NCBI GenBank assembly: GCA_030762175.1
Contig: CM060831.1
Span: 32,942,501-33,006,500 of the forward strand
Source: Metallyticus violacea
Taxonomy: Eukaryota; Arthropoda; Insecta; Mantodea; Metallyticidae
Length of the DNA stretch: 64,000 bases
Direction: 5' to 3'
Shown: one piece after another, positions 22,140 to 34,084 of the stretch
How positions within the stretch are numbered: position 1 is the first letter of the stretch
Layout: every line of letters begins with the position of its first letter
Translations under genes and position numbers: made by a program
Notes under the pieces: generated by a model
Told to the model about the DNA's origin: nothing
The model's database searches: none
The model's input: the letters and a program-made list of their open reading frames with translations, nothing else

Positions 22140-24735
22140 GGTTTATTTTTGCTTGTTCGCATATCGCTATAGCTTTCAGTAGGGATAAAAGCTTTCAGTA
22201 CATCATTTTATAATATTTTGACTGTTTTTTTCAAACTGGTGATTTACTGAAAGCATTGATCTTTTCGAATCCGTTTAGTTACTGATCATGTGAAATCTGA
22301 AGTAGTATTCAGTTCATATACTCTCGAGCAGATGACCTTAGTTGATTGATAGGGAAATATACAACGGCATTTTCCTTTGCTATTAATGCCAAAATAAACC
22401 TAGATTGGAAGTTACAGATGTTCAAACACGAATCCTTCCAAATATGCATCTCAGTCAACTAACTCAGTTTACCATACACATTTTACGCCATTTTTGTCTT
22501 TATTTTGTCTAAAAGTTTGTAATTTCCTAAAAGCACATTCTTTACATATTAATCTGAATACACGCTTTATATAAAAAAGATATTTGTATTCATGCTTTGA
22601 GGAACATTTTCTCATCCGTTGCTAAAACCTTTTTGCAATGAAAACTGCAGTCTAAATCAGTGGAAACTTTAACAACAATTTTAAAACACTTCCAGTTTGC
22701 TGATTAAAAGTGCTGGCTGGCTCCACCTAAGCTTTTCAGCCATGACATTTGCACGTTTGTTATTTGAGGAAACCAAACTAGTGCTGGCTGAAAACACTGC
22801 AGGAACAACAAGCATCAGCTTTTTTACTGCCATTTCGTTTGTGTATTGTTGACACATTAGAGGTATCTTATTGAAATTTAATGCAATCAAAAATGTTGCT
22901 TCATTTTAGGGAACGTTTCATTGTTTTAAAAGGATATACATTTACTGCCAACATTGCCGATTTTCTCGAAGTGCTAGGGGATTTCGAGTATAAAATGGGG
23001 ATTTTTTGTATTCCAATATCTGCTATTATGCCTCGAAACATAATCACGTAAATGCAACCATGCTTCATCAATAAAGAATATAAGCTTGGATCAATTACTC
23101 TATCATTAACGCTCCATAACATCCAATTACAGAAAATTTCTCTAATATTAGTATCACCTGTTTGCTATACGTAGACAACGGTGATATTCAAGTAAAAGAA
23201 ATGACAGTTTTCGTTTTTGCTCGTAAAATCCTTTGAACCGCGGAGAAACACCATAAAAAGTTTCATGCATCTATGCCCTTTGGAACAATTATTTTAACAT
23301 TCATTTTTAAATGTCTGCACTCTTTAAATTCCCTCCTCTTAGCCTTAGCCTTAACTTTGAATAATTGAATAAATATTTAAAAACAATGGTAAAAAATTGA
23401 CCAATTAAGCCAAAAGTTTGTATAGGTAATGCTAAAAAAATCAGAGCAGTATGTATACACAATCTAAAATCTCTAGGTTTAACCATTCAAAAATTCCAAA
23501 TTTCAGTTCAGTGTTCCCCTTAAAAAGACTCAATTTCGGAAAATAAACTGATATGTGAATGTAGGAAGATATTTACAACATTTACTGTCATAAAGTACAC
23601 GCTTATTTTCATTGTAATTGTAATTTAAATTAGGAGAACTTAGGCCAGGTCTGGCGGGGAGTTACCGCTCTGAATGCCGATCCTCTAGCTGCTGTGAAAC
23701 GGGCGACAAAACAATGGAATATCCGATAAATAATACATAGGAACATTAACATCCAAGTGGGATTATTATGTCATGGAGATCATAGATTCCACGCTAATGC
23801 CACAATAAACTCTAGAAAATACACTATGTTAATTACAAATTGCATGGGATAGAAAACGTCATGTAACTCAGCTTAGAAAGTTACATTTCGATATCTTACT
23901 GGTTCATTTGTCAGACGTTTTGCCAAGAAAGTGTGTCATGATTACTGATTAAATCTGGAGGATAAACAAAATATCTCGGGGTCTAAACTCTTTCATATAG
24001 CAAATAGAAAAAATGTTGGAGGGCCTGGGACCAAGCCACAAAACAAAATCTAAACACGCTTGAAGCATTGAAAGAAACTTAAGCGTGAGCATTGCCTGCA
24101 AGCGTCCACCACTGCTATTGTGAGTGAGTGAAAGAGGAATGACGACATTCCTGAAGCCGCCGTGCAGTTCAGAGGTTGTACTACATGCGTACCATATTGA
24201 TTCATTCAGATTCATTCATACTGCCCCTGCTTCTCTTCTCCAGTCCGCCCAACCACTGCTTTCATTTGCACTAATTCACTTAACATAGGCTTTAAATGTT
24301 TTTTATTCCCTTACTAAAGAAAATTACTTTTTAATATATACCCTACACCGGCAATAGGAGCATCTTCAAAGCAAAGCTTTTCAAACATTTTTGTATCATT
24401 TGGTCAAGCAGCCTAGGTTTACGTAAGCTAAAGAGACATCATTAAATAAGATGTTCCTTCAAATAATAGACTTGGTATTTTCTGTGCATTTTGCTACATT
24501 TAGCCTAAATTGTTATCGTCCATTACACAGGTGTACAATTTGAAACTTTTTGAGAGTTATTTTGCTTTTGAAATGTGATAAATAGCATTGATTTATAAAA
24601 TGACTTCCATTTTTCCTCGTCGCATCAGAATGTTTTACAAATCAAGAATGAAATTTTCACAGGTCTTATTTCACATTCGACTGGCCAAGAACTCCTTAAC
24701 ATGAATACCATTGAAGATTTGTAAGCTATTAAATT
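22140..24735. other. unassigned AT-rich DNA
   Basis: Short frames only: 22681-22890, 22901-23122 and 23949-24215, all minus, none with a known domain. At about 23690 GTGAAACGGGCGACAAAACA faintly recalls SINE-A but the flanks do not follow. Confidence 0.4.
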
Positions 24736-24739
24736 TGCT

Positions 24740-25039
24740 CATCTTCTCATTTGGCACTACAGCCTGGGGTGAGTCTTGGCCTGCCTCGGCGACCTCTTCT
24801 ATCTCTATCTCCGTCTTACGACTTCATTGATAGAGGGCAGTATTGCAGAGGGGCATATGATCAACATTCCCGGACCCCGCCGGTTGCTAATCATGGGCTT
24901 TCGTAATCGAATAACGTTACCCCTCTTTCAGGTCTTCCCAGTTGTCCTCACGAGGCTGACTGAATTCCGTTCCAGACTTCCCTAGCTTAGAAAAATTCTT
25001 AAGCACGTATCGGAAATCGAATAACGCTAACCACTAGAC
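24740..25039 (-). mobile_element. SINE family C copy, main part, split by a hAT element
   Basis: The reverse strand shows GTCTAGTGGTTAGCGTTATT then the same body as the copy at 21831, including the CCTCGTGAGGACAACTGGG segment. The last 13 bases of its head lie at 27959-27971, beyond the hAT insertion. AATTTGCT at 24732-24739 and 27972-27979 is the SINE's own target duplication, which shows that the two parts are one SINE. Joined length about 313 bp, close to the other copy. Confidence 0.85.
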
Positions 25040-25261
25040 CAATGATTCCCAACCTTTTTACGTTCGCGACAGCCTTGGGAATGGGTTTAGAAATTCTGGG
25101 CACCTCTGTTATTTTTTTTAAAAAATTATATTAATTTATTTTAAAGATTTAACTTTCATTGTGATATATACCGAGGAAGCCAAAAATGCACACACACTTT
25201 CGCAGTAGATACCTATTTTATTACATTTCAAAGTTAGACCGAAAAACAACAGTAATGTGTA

Positions 25262-25414
25262 GTATGATGTTCTGTAAACAGACGTGACTCACATTACGTT
25301 ATGATAGCGTTGTTACGTGACAGTTAAATCAACAAAGAACAAATAAAGCCAAGATTGTCGTATGATGTTCTGTAAACAGATGCGACTCACATTATGTTAT
25401 GATAGCGTTGCTAC
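25262..25414 (+). repeat. 55 bp direct duplication
   Basis: GTATGATGTTCTGTAAACAG and the rest of a 55 bp block at 25262-25316 recur at 25360-25414 with only a few changes; the copies start 98 bases apart. They directly precede the start of the transposase remnant, so they are probably its subterminal repeats. Confidence 0.85.
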
Positions 25415-25420
25415 AACAAA

Positions 25421-25897
25421 ATGGAGCCATTTGAACAGCGGAAAGCAATTTTGAAGTGATACTGGAAAATAGAATGTTGTTGAATTTAAAAAGCAATGGA
25501 AACGTGTGTACAGAACAGAACTGCCAACGAAAGTAACAATTGCACGCATTCGAGACATTCGACGGAGACCTCGCACAGCAACAAGCCCTGCTTCCTCGGC
25601 TATGGTTTTGGAACGTTTTGAGCACTCACCGCAGAAATCTACAATGCAATGTGCAAGTGAGACTGGGATTAGCAGAACCAGCGCATGTCGTATTATTAAA
25701 ACAGCAAAGTTGAAAGTTTTCATCCCAAGATTTTTGCATTAAATGAAGATGATCCTGATTGGAGAATGCAGTACTGTGAGTGGTTTCGGAACATCGCTGA
25801 GGGCACTTTTTCAAACGTTGCTCAATCAGTAGTTCAAGGTACCCAGAAGTGTATCGGCGCCGATGGTGGGCATTTTGAGCAACTGTTGTGGCTGTAA
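25421..25897 (+). pseudogene. Tc1/mariner-superfamily transposase, internally deleted
   Basis: Starts MEPFEQRKAILK then meets a stop. A second frame (25506-25742) gives YRTELPTKVTIARIRD, RRRPRTATSP, SPQKSTMQCASETGISRTSA and a KVFIPRFLH segment. These are the two helix-turn-helix parts of the DUF4817-type transposases common in insects: the 'LPTK.TI.RI..KF' helix and 'SP.KS....A.ETGIS..SV.RIL'. After LNEDDPDWRMQYCEWF the catalytic core is missing and the frame picks up at the C-terminal end with ADGGHFEQLL just before the stop at 25895-25897. The copy has thus lost its DDE domain. It lies within the hAT element. Confidence 0.7.
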
Positions 25898-25956
25898 AAG
25901 TCTAAGATGATTAGTGCTCATCATTTTCTGTTTGAGTGAACTTAGTTTTGATATGC

Positions 25957-25958
<2 letters not shown>

Positions 25959-25995
<37 letters not shown>
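25959..25995. repeat. (AC)n microsatellite
   Basis: About eighteen AC units shortly downstream of the transposase remnant. Confidence 0.95.
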
Positions 25996-25996
<1 letters not shown>

Positions 25997-27958
25997 TTTA
26001 TGTGTTAATTTATTTTCAAATAAACACTTCATAACAAACATAAGAACATAGTTCGTTTTTAATAATAACTTAACATACAATTTATGACCTGCCATTGGAC
26101 AAAGTATACTACACAAATGTTTAATATACACTGACTATGGATTATTGAATTAAACAAATACAATTTCAAAAGTAGAGGACTATAATATAATTGTAAACCA
26201 TTAACAAGTTTTGTCTTATTACTATGAGATATGTGATTGATGCTGAAAACACAAATGTTTGATATCAGGTCTAGCAGTTGACAATGAAACACTCATATCG
26301 TCCTCTAGGCTAAGCTTTGGAATTGATTTTTGTTGTGAGGTCGTGTAGTGGGAGTGATTTCATTGTTGCCGTGTTTTCAATGTGTTCTTTGTATTATTGT
26401 ACAATATAGTTTTAAACGTGATCAATAAGTCAGCGTGTTCTCTGTTTGTATGTTCTGACAACTCTGGTCTTGATCCTCGTGTAGGATATTACTATTTTCT
26501 CAACAAGGAAAGTTTCCCGAAACAGCATAAATAAAAATGTTGAATTTATGAGACCGTCTCTTCATATTAATTCATGGGCTGGACACTGAGATGAAGCTTA
26601 ATCCAGCTAATGATTCGTCTTCCTCTTCTTCATTAGCACCAAATGAAGTAATTGATCTACTGTAATTTAATATAAAATATGTTTTAAGTAGACCCTACTA
26701 TATTTTTGTTTATTCCCAAAAATATTTCCCGCACCCCTGACTGATCTCGCGGTTGAAGTGGATATTAAAGAAAGGGGGGGGAATAATATGTATAAGGATG
26801 GAGGGAAGATTTGGAAGGTTTTTAACTAATTGTTTGATTAAGGATTAGTATAATTGATGAGATCTCAGGGGTTGGTGATTTTTTTTTCCTCTCCGATGAT
26901 TGTTGCGTTGCACCGACTAACTCTTATCTTCTTTGCTGGAATTTTAGTGATTAGCAAGTCACAGGGAAAGGGGCTTACTGGGAACTTCTCAGGAAAATAA
27001 TTAGATTGGTGATATCGCAGAATGAAACACTATTTATTGACAAAGTTCGTTCCACTTAAAGAGCAGCGTTACTTCTTGGAGAATTTCTTGTGCTATATGT
27101 GCCACTTCTGCGGTAACAATAAGCTTCATAATTACTTTATCAGCACTACTAAACGCGCTACGAATCTGTGATACTCAATACTAGTCTTCATCGAGTATTA
27201 ATGTTCACTATTGGCATTGATACTTCCGACACTGCTTACTGTTGATCCTCTAAAATTGTTACAACTGACACAACGCTACCCTAAATGAATGACGATAGAT
27301 TGCTGACTGAGAACTCCTCCCAAAAACTGAACTGATAACTCAGAGCTGATGTAATAGCTGAACCGATGAGCTGATACTGATGTTGGGCTGCAAAATTACA
27401 AGCCTAAAAGAACATGGCAGTCTATGGGCCCCCCGAAGCTATCATGTCTACGTGACTTTCTGCATTCGATATCAACTGACACGATTAGCTATTTCCTTTG
27501 GAGAAGTTATAGGCCTGTCTCTTCACCCCCGTAACTGGCACACGTTTTATTACGCTTACCCTTATTTATTATGATGAAAGTAAAATTCTCTGGCAATATA
27601 CAAAAGAAACATCTACCGTGCTTTAGTATTTCTCCAGAAAATATCGGTTCGCCGTTTGCTTGGGCATTCTATACAAATATGGTTTACGAATGGGCAATAT
27701 ATTTCTCTGTTTCGATTTCCAAGTCAATAACAGAAATTAGGGAGTGTTTCCACCCTGGTAAGAAAATAATAACATACACAACACTTTAATACATGTGCAG
27801 AAAATGAAAATGGCACTACAATCATAATTATAATGGAAACACTACATAAAATTAATTAACACATTGGTTATAATTTTATGGGAGTGGCAATAAATAAATT
27901 GCACATCACGGTACCCTAAGATGCCGCGGCACACCGGTTGGGAATCTCTGCACTAGAC

Positions 27959-27971
27959 CAAGGAGGTGGCC
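27959..27971 (-). mobile_element. SINE family C, detached 5' end
   Basis: Thirteen bases reading CCACCTCCTTG in reverse continue the SINE-C head once the hAT element and one copy of CACTAGAC are set aside. AATTTGCT at 27972-27979 is the matching SINE target duplication. Confidence 0.8.
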
Positions 27972-27979
27972 AATTTGCT

Positions 27980-30200
27980 TGTCTACTGGAGAAAATTGTA
28001 TATATCGTATTTATTTGTGATATGTGAGCAACAAATTCAAGAAGTTTTAGTGGATTCGGTGTTTAGCAGAATATAGTGTTATATTGAGGCTAAAGGAGTT
28101 CGTACAAATTATTAACTAAGGTTATATTCATTAAAATTTTATATTTTTATAAATACATAATACAGTTTTTAAGTATCTGGTTACATTATTTTGCACAATT
28201 AGAAGAATGTACACTTTTCGTGATATATTATTAGTAAAATGCGCGACAAACCGCAATGACCTCATCATGCCCACTGACTTTCGAGTGTCTAGTGCAGTGA
28301 GCAACGCCGGCCCAAACTAGAGGTTTGCTACCCGCGTCGCTTCATTTTTACTGGCCATGAGCAACTCAACATAACACCATTGGTCGGAATGTTTTGCTGC
28401 TGTAGTTTGCGGGCATGATATAACTCGGATTTGGCATGGAGTGCACACTGCTGGTGTAGTATTGTAAACAGTTACCTGCATACTACCACGAGATACCTGC
28501 TATCCTCCAGCAATGCCGCTGTTACTTTCATACATCAAAGTTTGAACAAGGACTATGAATATTTTCTACTTCTCATGCTACTAAAATATCTGAAGGTGTC
28601 TTAATTAATAACTGACGAAACAATTAAGTATTTACTCTCACTTCCATTTCCAGTCTTTGTTAGCACTAAGCACGTACTGAAAGAGATTGCAGCGATGTTA
28701 TAACGTTGTTTTTCTGTGGGATGTCTGCGCACCGCATTCCTCAAAGTAACGTAAATAAACAGTTGATAACTGTAATCTCAGTTTCGGGTAAAGAGGTCAT
28801 AAAGGCACGTTCCATATTATAGCTCTTATTTTAATGTCATATTTTAAGAGGAAATTCATAATGATATATTTTGGAAGCCCATGTTGAGCAAATCAGAGAT
28901 ATGCTGAATATTAATAAGAGCTATTGTGATTTTGCGTTTCGCAAGTAATAAATACAGCACTAACAAGGGAACATAAAATGAGGACTATTTAGCTGTCGTA
29001 ATGATCGAAGGTTTGCTTTTTCCCACAGTTGCCTGTCGCTTTATTAGTGAGCGACTCCAGCATACGTCTGTCTTCAAACGTCGGAATGCTAAATAGTCAT
29101 TTGATCCATAGCGGTTACTTCCGGATCTGAGTATGCAGTAAATCGAGCCTTTTGTTTCGTTATTCATATATGTAAAACCCTGTAGAGCAGCTTTGATTTG
29201 CTTCTGATAATGGCCTATTGTAGGTAGGTACGGGTGTTTGTGTTTTCGTAAGGCAGCTGTTCCCGTGTCGGCACTTGAAGGGCTTGTCTTACGTCTCCGA
29301 GTTTCCCGAACAAAGAGAAAACAGCAGTGATTTCTTGGTTCAATAACGATTCAAGACAGATTCAAAAGGCGGGACCTCCTCGGCACAATAGTAAATGCTA
29401 AGACGGAGGAAGAATTTATGTCGCTTCAAAGGCAAAGTCTAAATTTCACTGCGCACGTCAAAGTCATGTCAGTCTGATGTCAGAGTTAAGGACGCACGTA
29501 AGCTGTGTGGTGTATAAACAGACGAATTAAATGCCGCAGTGGCTTCCAGCTTGGTTAAGTGGAGGCAAGCAGAGGGGATCCATATTCGACGTCTTTTGTA
29601 TTGCCATGTCTCTCGTTCATGCCTAGATAGGCATTTCTGAGGCAAGCCTTTCATTAATGTCAAATATTTAATTCTAATGAAATCTCTTTTAAATCCTTAA
29701 TTAAATACTGCAGTAGTCAGAATGTGTATTAATAAAGAATACATTTTTAATTAATAAAACTAAATAAGTTCATGACCTCGTATCTTCCATTGACATTTAA
29801 TGTAAAATGGAGATGTGAACCATACAGTCTTACAGTAGACCAAGAACAAACTAATATAAGTAGATATTGGAAAATAGAATGCTCAAACCTATAAATTTCT
29901 AACAAAATCAAAGTTATATATAATGTATCAAAATTAATGCTGCAAACTGAAACGGTTGAAAGTATACACAGTAGAAGCAAAAAAGTTCCAGTAAACAAAC
30001 GAACTATTTGCGAGATAATTTCAAATGTATGGTTACAAGTCGCCGCGGACTTCATTAAGAAACGTTGTCCTTGTTAGTACAAATGAATTTGAAAAGTAGC
30101 CTTTGCGTTTAATTTCCATTCTAAGTTGACTCAGCTTAACCTAACAAGGAATGCAATTCTACTTTAATATTTTACATGTTATGTAGTGTACAATCCTATC
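27980..30200. other. unassigned AT-rich DNA
   Basis: Frames at 28985-29167, 29469-29663 and 29747-30055 (minus) show no known domain. No repeats recognised. Confidence 0.4.
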
Positions 30201-30202
30201 TG

Positions 30203-31320
30203 TTAAAAGAAGTATTCACAGTGTCGTTCCTGCTTCTGGATGCAGCACTGCACTGGTGTCTGCAGTGAGTTTCGAATTCCTTTAACATCCCCGGATTATC
30301 TGAGAATTTTTGAGAAGCATGAATAGTTCTCTGTTCCAATATTTCAACTGTATCAATGGGAGTGCTGAACACTACACTTTTGAGATGACCCCAGACAAAA
30401 AAAAATGCAAAGGATTGGCCGTGATCAGGTGATCGTGAAAGCCAAGGTCAGACCCTCCTTAACGTATTCACCTTGGACCATGTCTGCGCTTTAGATCTTT
30501 ACAGTAGCACCAAAATGTGCCGGTGCTCCATCATGTATGTACTACATACTCCAATATTCCCCTTGCTTAAGGGGAACACCCTGAAGCAATTCTGGACAAT
30601 TTCGCCGCAGAAACCGAAGGTACCTCCGTCAATTGAGTTTCCTTGGAAGAATGTATGGCCCAATGAGATGATCACCTAGTACCCCTAACCACACATTCAA
30701 TGAGAAACGTTGGTGATGTGGTGACTCATGAATAGTATGTGGGTTTACTTTGCACCAAAAATGTGCATTGTGATAATTAAAAATATCTGTGAACCCCGCT
30801 TCGTTGTTAAATAAAAGGTTACCTGTAAAACGAGGGTTGACTACAACCTGTTGTTCCATCCGTTGTCAAAAATTCACTCTAGAACCATAGTCCGTATCAC
30901 GAAGACATTGAATGACTGCCAGGGGTGGCCGAGGTCGTTAAGGCGGACTCTGAGTGGGAGGTCTGGAGTTCGAATCCCGCCAGGACCGTCCTAACTGACT
31001 GAGATTTTTTCCAGGTTTTCCTCAGTCCTCATAAATGGCAAATGCCGGGGAGGTACCCTAAACTTAGGCCTGGAACGTTTCTTTCCTTAAAAAAATCCTA
31101 AACTATTACATCATTTCATTTCATGTTTCATCAGTGTTCACCGCCTGTGGTGCCTCAGTAGTAAAAACGGGCGTTAAACACTATAAAAAAAACGGAGACA
31201 TTGAACTCTTCGGAGATGGTAAGAGTACAGTGAATTCGACGTAAAATTCTCCATATACAACTGTGGCTTAGTACAGGCACTTGTGTGGCAATTATTCTTG
31301 AAGTTCCTGAAGAAACTTGT
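30203..31320 (-). pseudogene. Tc1/mariner-superfamily transposase, split by a SINE-B
   Basis: Reading the minus strand from about 31320: a helix-turn-helix-like GTSRIIATQV...CIWRIL stretch, then YHLRRVQ, then the SINE-B copy, then DTDYGSRVNF and QRMEQQVVVNPRFTGNLLF. The 76-codon frame at 30629-30859 follows with LLFNNEAGFT, FSLNVWLGVLGDHLIGPY. These match the order of insect DUF4817-type transposases, where 'LFTDEA.F' holds the first catalytic Asp; here that Asp is Asn (FNNEA). The second Asp region is unreadable. The end is RHCEYFF followed by a stop at 30203-30205. Several frameshifts and stops; a dead copy. Confidence 0.7.
30913..31195 (+). mobile_element. SINE family B, full copy with target duplication
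   Basis: Head GGTGGCCGAGGTCGTTAAGG and B box AGTTCGAATCCCGCC, body TCCTCATAAATGGCAAATGC, CCCTAAACTTAGGCCTGG, end GTAAAAACGGGCGTTAAAC and an A-rich tail. AGACATTGAA at 30903-30912 recurs at 31196-31205. The insertion splits a minus-strand transposase frame, so the SINE is younger than that transposon. Confidence 0.92.
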
Positions 31321-31339
31321 ACATATCCTCATCTTCACA

Positions 31340-32324
31340 ATGAACTAAACATTTTATTTTATTTTTGTACAGTTAATCATCTTATGTATACGAAGCCTAG
31401 AAAGAAAGTAATGACAACATATTCTTAAGTAATAAATAATTTATTCAGAAAATGGAGACTTTTACATTATTTTAATGTAATCCGCTATAATCCACTGTAG
31501 TCACATTTATCATCCATTATTTCACTTATGGAAGACAATGGACATCTGTTACTGAGCGGTTTTTGTTCATGTTTGAGAAGGAACGCCCAACTGCAACACT
31601 GTACTATGTCATGTTCTGACTTCTGTGACTAATTTTTTCACTGTCCATCAACGACCCACCTCCAGCTTAAACATTGCTTAAACATTGATTGGTTCAATGT
31701 TTAAGCACAACACGACTTAAAGTGGTGCATTTTCCACTCTATTGGTCCTTGTAGAAAGTATGACACCGTACAGACCACCGTTATATGGCAAAGTTTCATT
31801 GCCACAGGCTTCTCGTGGACCTGCACCACGTTCCTAACACGCGCCATCTCATTTTATTCCATGCATACTGCTAACTTTTATAAAAATCACTTTAGATCGG
31901 CCCAAATTTACACCACTACTAGACAGCTGCGTATTCATCCGTCTACATTAGTGACGGTGTGTATTGAATAGTTATGCCATTCCTCTAGATATGCTGAGAA
32001 CAACAACGCTCTCACAAGTTCACTAACAGCCTGGTGATGGTGCTGTCACTACTTTCTTTCCAGCCCTCGTAATTAAATGTTATTCAAAAAGGGAATAAAA
32101 TGTTTATTTCAATAATATATATTCTTTGTATAAACTATGTAAAATATATCTTAAAACGCCAAATAAGGTTATTTATATTGGAACATATTTACCATGGAAC
32201 ATTTTGATGAAATGCCATATCAACAACTTAAAAAGTGAATCTCTCATTAATGCCTCCATGTAGAGGTATGAAATTGGCATGTGACATTCTTATTGCATGC
32301 TGTTGTTCAGAACAACTTAAAAGT

Positions 32325-32361
<37 letters not shown>

Positions 32362-33305
32362 GAAGCATTGCCTTAAAAAACAGGATATTATTTCTTTAAC
32401 CTTGCCAGCTTCCATCAGTTACACCAACACGTTGTATTGTCTGAAGTTTGTCTGTTAGTGCGAATGCCCTTACTGTGCGGTATCTAAGTACGCCCAACAG
32501 GAATGTTTATTCTTCCTACGCTTCTGTGTAAATGGAAAGACGAGGGATCATTATGCGAGGAGGAACAATAATCGTGGGTAGGAATCATCCACATCTGCCT
32601 CTTGGCAACTCTTGGCTTCACATAACCTGCTAATATTAACTGTCTTTCGCCGCGTGCTACAGAAACGTTATTTCCCAGTTTTTGCCAGATTCACTAGATG
32701 TAGAATAAGATGAATAACTGAACTTAGTTCCTGTTAACAATCCTAGAATTATATAATATATAATATAATGTGAGATTGTCTTAGGCAGATTAACTTAATA
32801 ATGCGTGTTAATTGTAAGCAAAACTGATGAAAGTGATTAAATATACCACGGTGTTTCATTGTGGTGTAGTTTCCACCTCCTTCAACCAGTTTCTGATTTC
32901 TGCTGCTGTGTCTCAACTGGGCGCCAAGTGACTGGGTTTGAGCTCATTCCATAATTCCCTGCGCGCGATCCTGTTCATGTTGTAAGCTGTCATTTTATTA
33001 GCTAATTTTCAGACTTTGCAGTAAACCTTTGTTTACTTTATGACTAGTACAATTATAAACTGTTTTCTTTTAGATTGGCATGAAACGATGAATTTAATAT
33101 TTTGTACATTTCAAATGTATACTTAATAGATTAAATTAACATAAATGCACAGTTCAGTAAATTTCTTTTTACAAGTAACTAAATTACATTTATTGATAAA
33201 AAAAAAAGCTAATTTAGAGCTAATTTTACAGTTTTTTTTCTTTAATTCATTATAAATCGGTTATGATATCTTACACAATCGTATCATGTGTCTTATCTCG
33301 AAGTA
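31340..33305. other. unassigned AT-rich DNA
   Basis: Contains a hairpin with 13 bp arms (GCTTAAACATTGA at 31676-31688 facing 31694-31706) and a T30 run at 32328-32357. No frame above 60 codons. Confidence 0.4.
32328..32357. repeat. poly-T run
   Basis: Thirty consecutive T. It could be the A tail of a minus-strand retroposed sequence, but no element body was recognised to its right. Confidence 0.9.
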
Positions 33306-33312
33306 AATGAAT

Positions 33313-33559
33313 GTATAGTGTTTAACTCCCGTTTTTGCTACAGAGGCACCACAGGCGATGGGCACTGATGATACATGAGATTAAATGATATATTGGGAAA
33401 GGATTTATTTTTAAGGAAGGAATCGTTCCAGGCCTAAGTTTAGGGTACTCTCCGGCATTTGCAATTTATGACTGAGGAAAACCTGGAAAAAAACCTCATC
33501 CAACCCGGACCTCCCGCTCACGAGTCCGCGCCTTAACGACCTCGGCCACCCGTGGCGGT
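33313..33559 (-). mobile_element. SINE family B copy, head partly deleted
   Basis: In reverse it shows CCACGGGTGGCCGAGGTCGT, GAGGTTTTTTTCCAGG, and the TAAACTTAGGCCTGG body. The segment that should hold the B box (GTTCGAATCCCGCCAGGACC) is replaced by a short CCGGGTTGG, so the promoter is broken. Confidence 0.85.
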
Positions 33560-33795
33560 GAAAAATGGTGGTAAAAGAAAGGTACACAATATTAGTATGA
33601 TTTTAGTAACAATAATAATTATTTACATATTTATAACATTCGAAATAAGATTAAGAAATGCATTCTATTCAAGGTCTTTATAGTGTGGCACACTCAGCAT
33701 GCGTTAGCAAAGACACACATTTTTCTGTTCCTTTTTCCAAGTCCTAAAGAGGTTGAAGTGAATGAAACATCAGTGATCGGATTGCTTTTATTCTC
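33560..33795. other. unassigned AT-rich DNA
   Basis: No recognisable frame or repeat. Confidence 0.4.
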
Positions 33796-33798
33796 AAG

Positions 33799-34075
33799 TC
33801 ATATATCTCCATTATACTGTGTTACGAATAACATTTTCAAATAGAAAAGAACCTGTTTGGTAAGATGAGAATCATAATATATATTGTCAAACTGTGTGAA
33901 ATATAATTGGCGGCCTCGACAAATATTCCTCTCCACTAAGCCAGATTTTGAAGTTCGGAAACACGAATTGCGAGGAATCAATCCGAAGGCCGGATCTTGA
34001 ACTTTTATCATTGTAACTGTCGCTGTATGGAACAGCACGTTGCGTTAATGTTTGCGGTTTCTCCTTCAATTTATC
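33799..34075 (-). pseudogene. mariner-like transposase, C-terminal remnant
   Basis: Two overlapping minus frames combine into TMIKVQDPAFGLIPRNS, then FVFPNFKIWLSGEEYLSRP, then, in the other frame, FDNIYYDSHLTKQVLF and VTQYNGDI before a stop. Mariner transposases show 'A.I.EL.FELI.HPPYSPDLAPSD..LFP.LK.WL.G..F' and end in 'C....GDY'. The PPYSPDLAPSD block with the last catalytic Asp is missing here. Upstream parts were not found. Confidence 0.45.
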
Positions 34076-34084
34076 TTTCATATT

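Larger units (their letters stand above)
25040..27950. mobile_element. hAT-type DNA transposon, 2.9 kb, inserted in SINE-C
   Basis: The left end is CAATGATTCCCAACC and the right end, read in reverse, is CAGAGATTCCCAACC: 15 bp inverted ends with two mismatches. Both are flanked by the identical 8 bp CACTAGAC (25032-25039 and 27951-27958). An 8 bp duplication and CA(G/A)-starting ends of this 'CCCAACC' type are characteristic of hAT elements. No hAT transposase frame is visible, so the element is non-autonomous or degraded. Inside it lie a Tc1/mariner-type transposase remnant, a CA microsatellite and AT-rich DNA. Frames at 27380-27574 and 27571-27789 have no known domain. Confidence 0.8.

Noticed and set aside
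31500..31620. Minus-strand VAVGRSFSNMNKNRS, recalling the hAT C-terminal dimerisation region
   Set aside because: Only about 15 residues fit, no other hAT motif is nearby, and stops follow at once.
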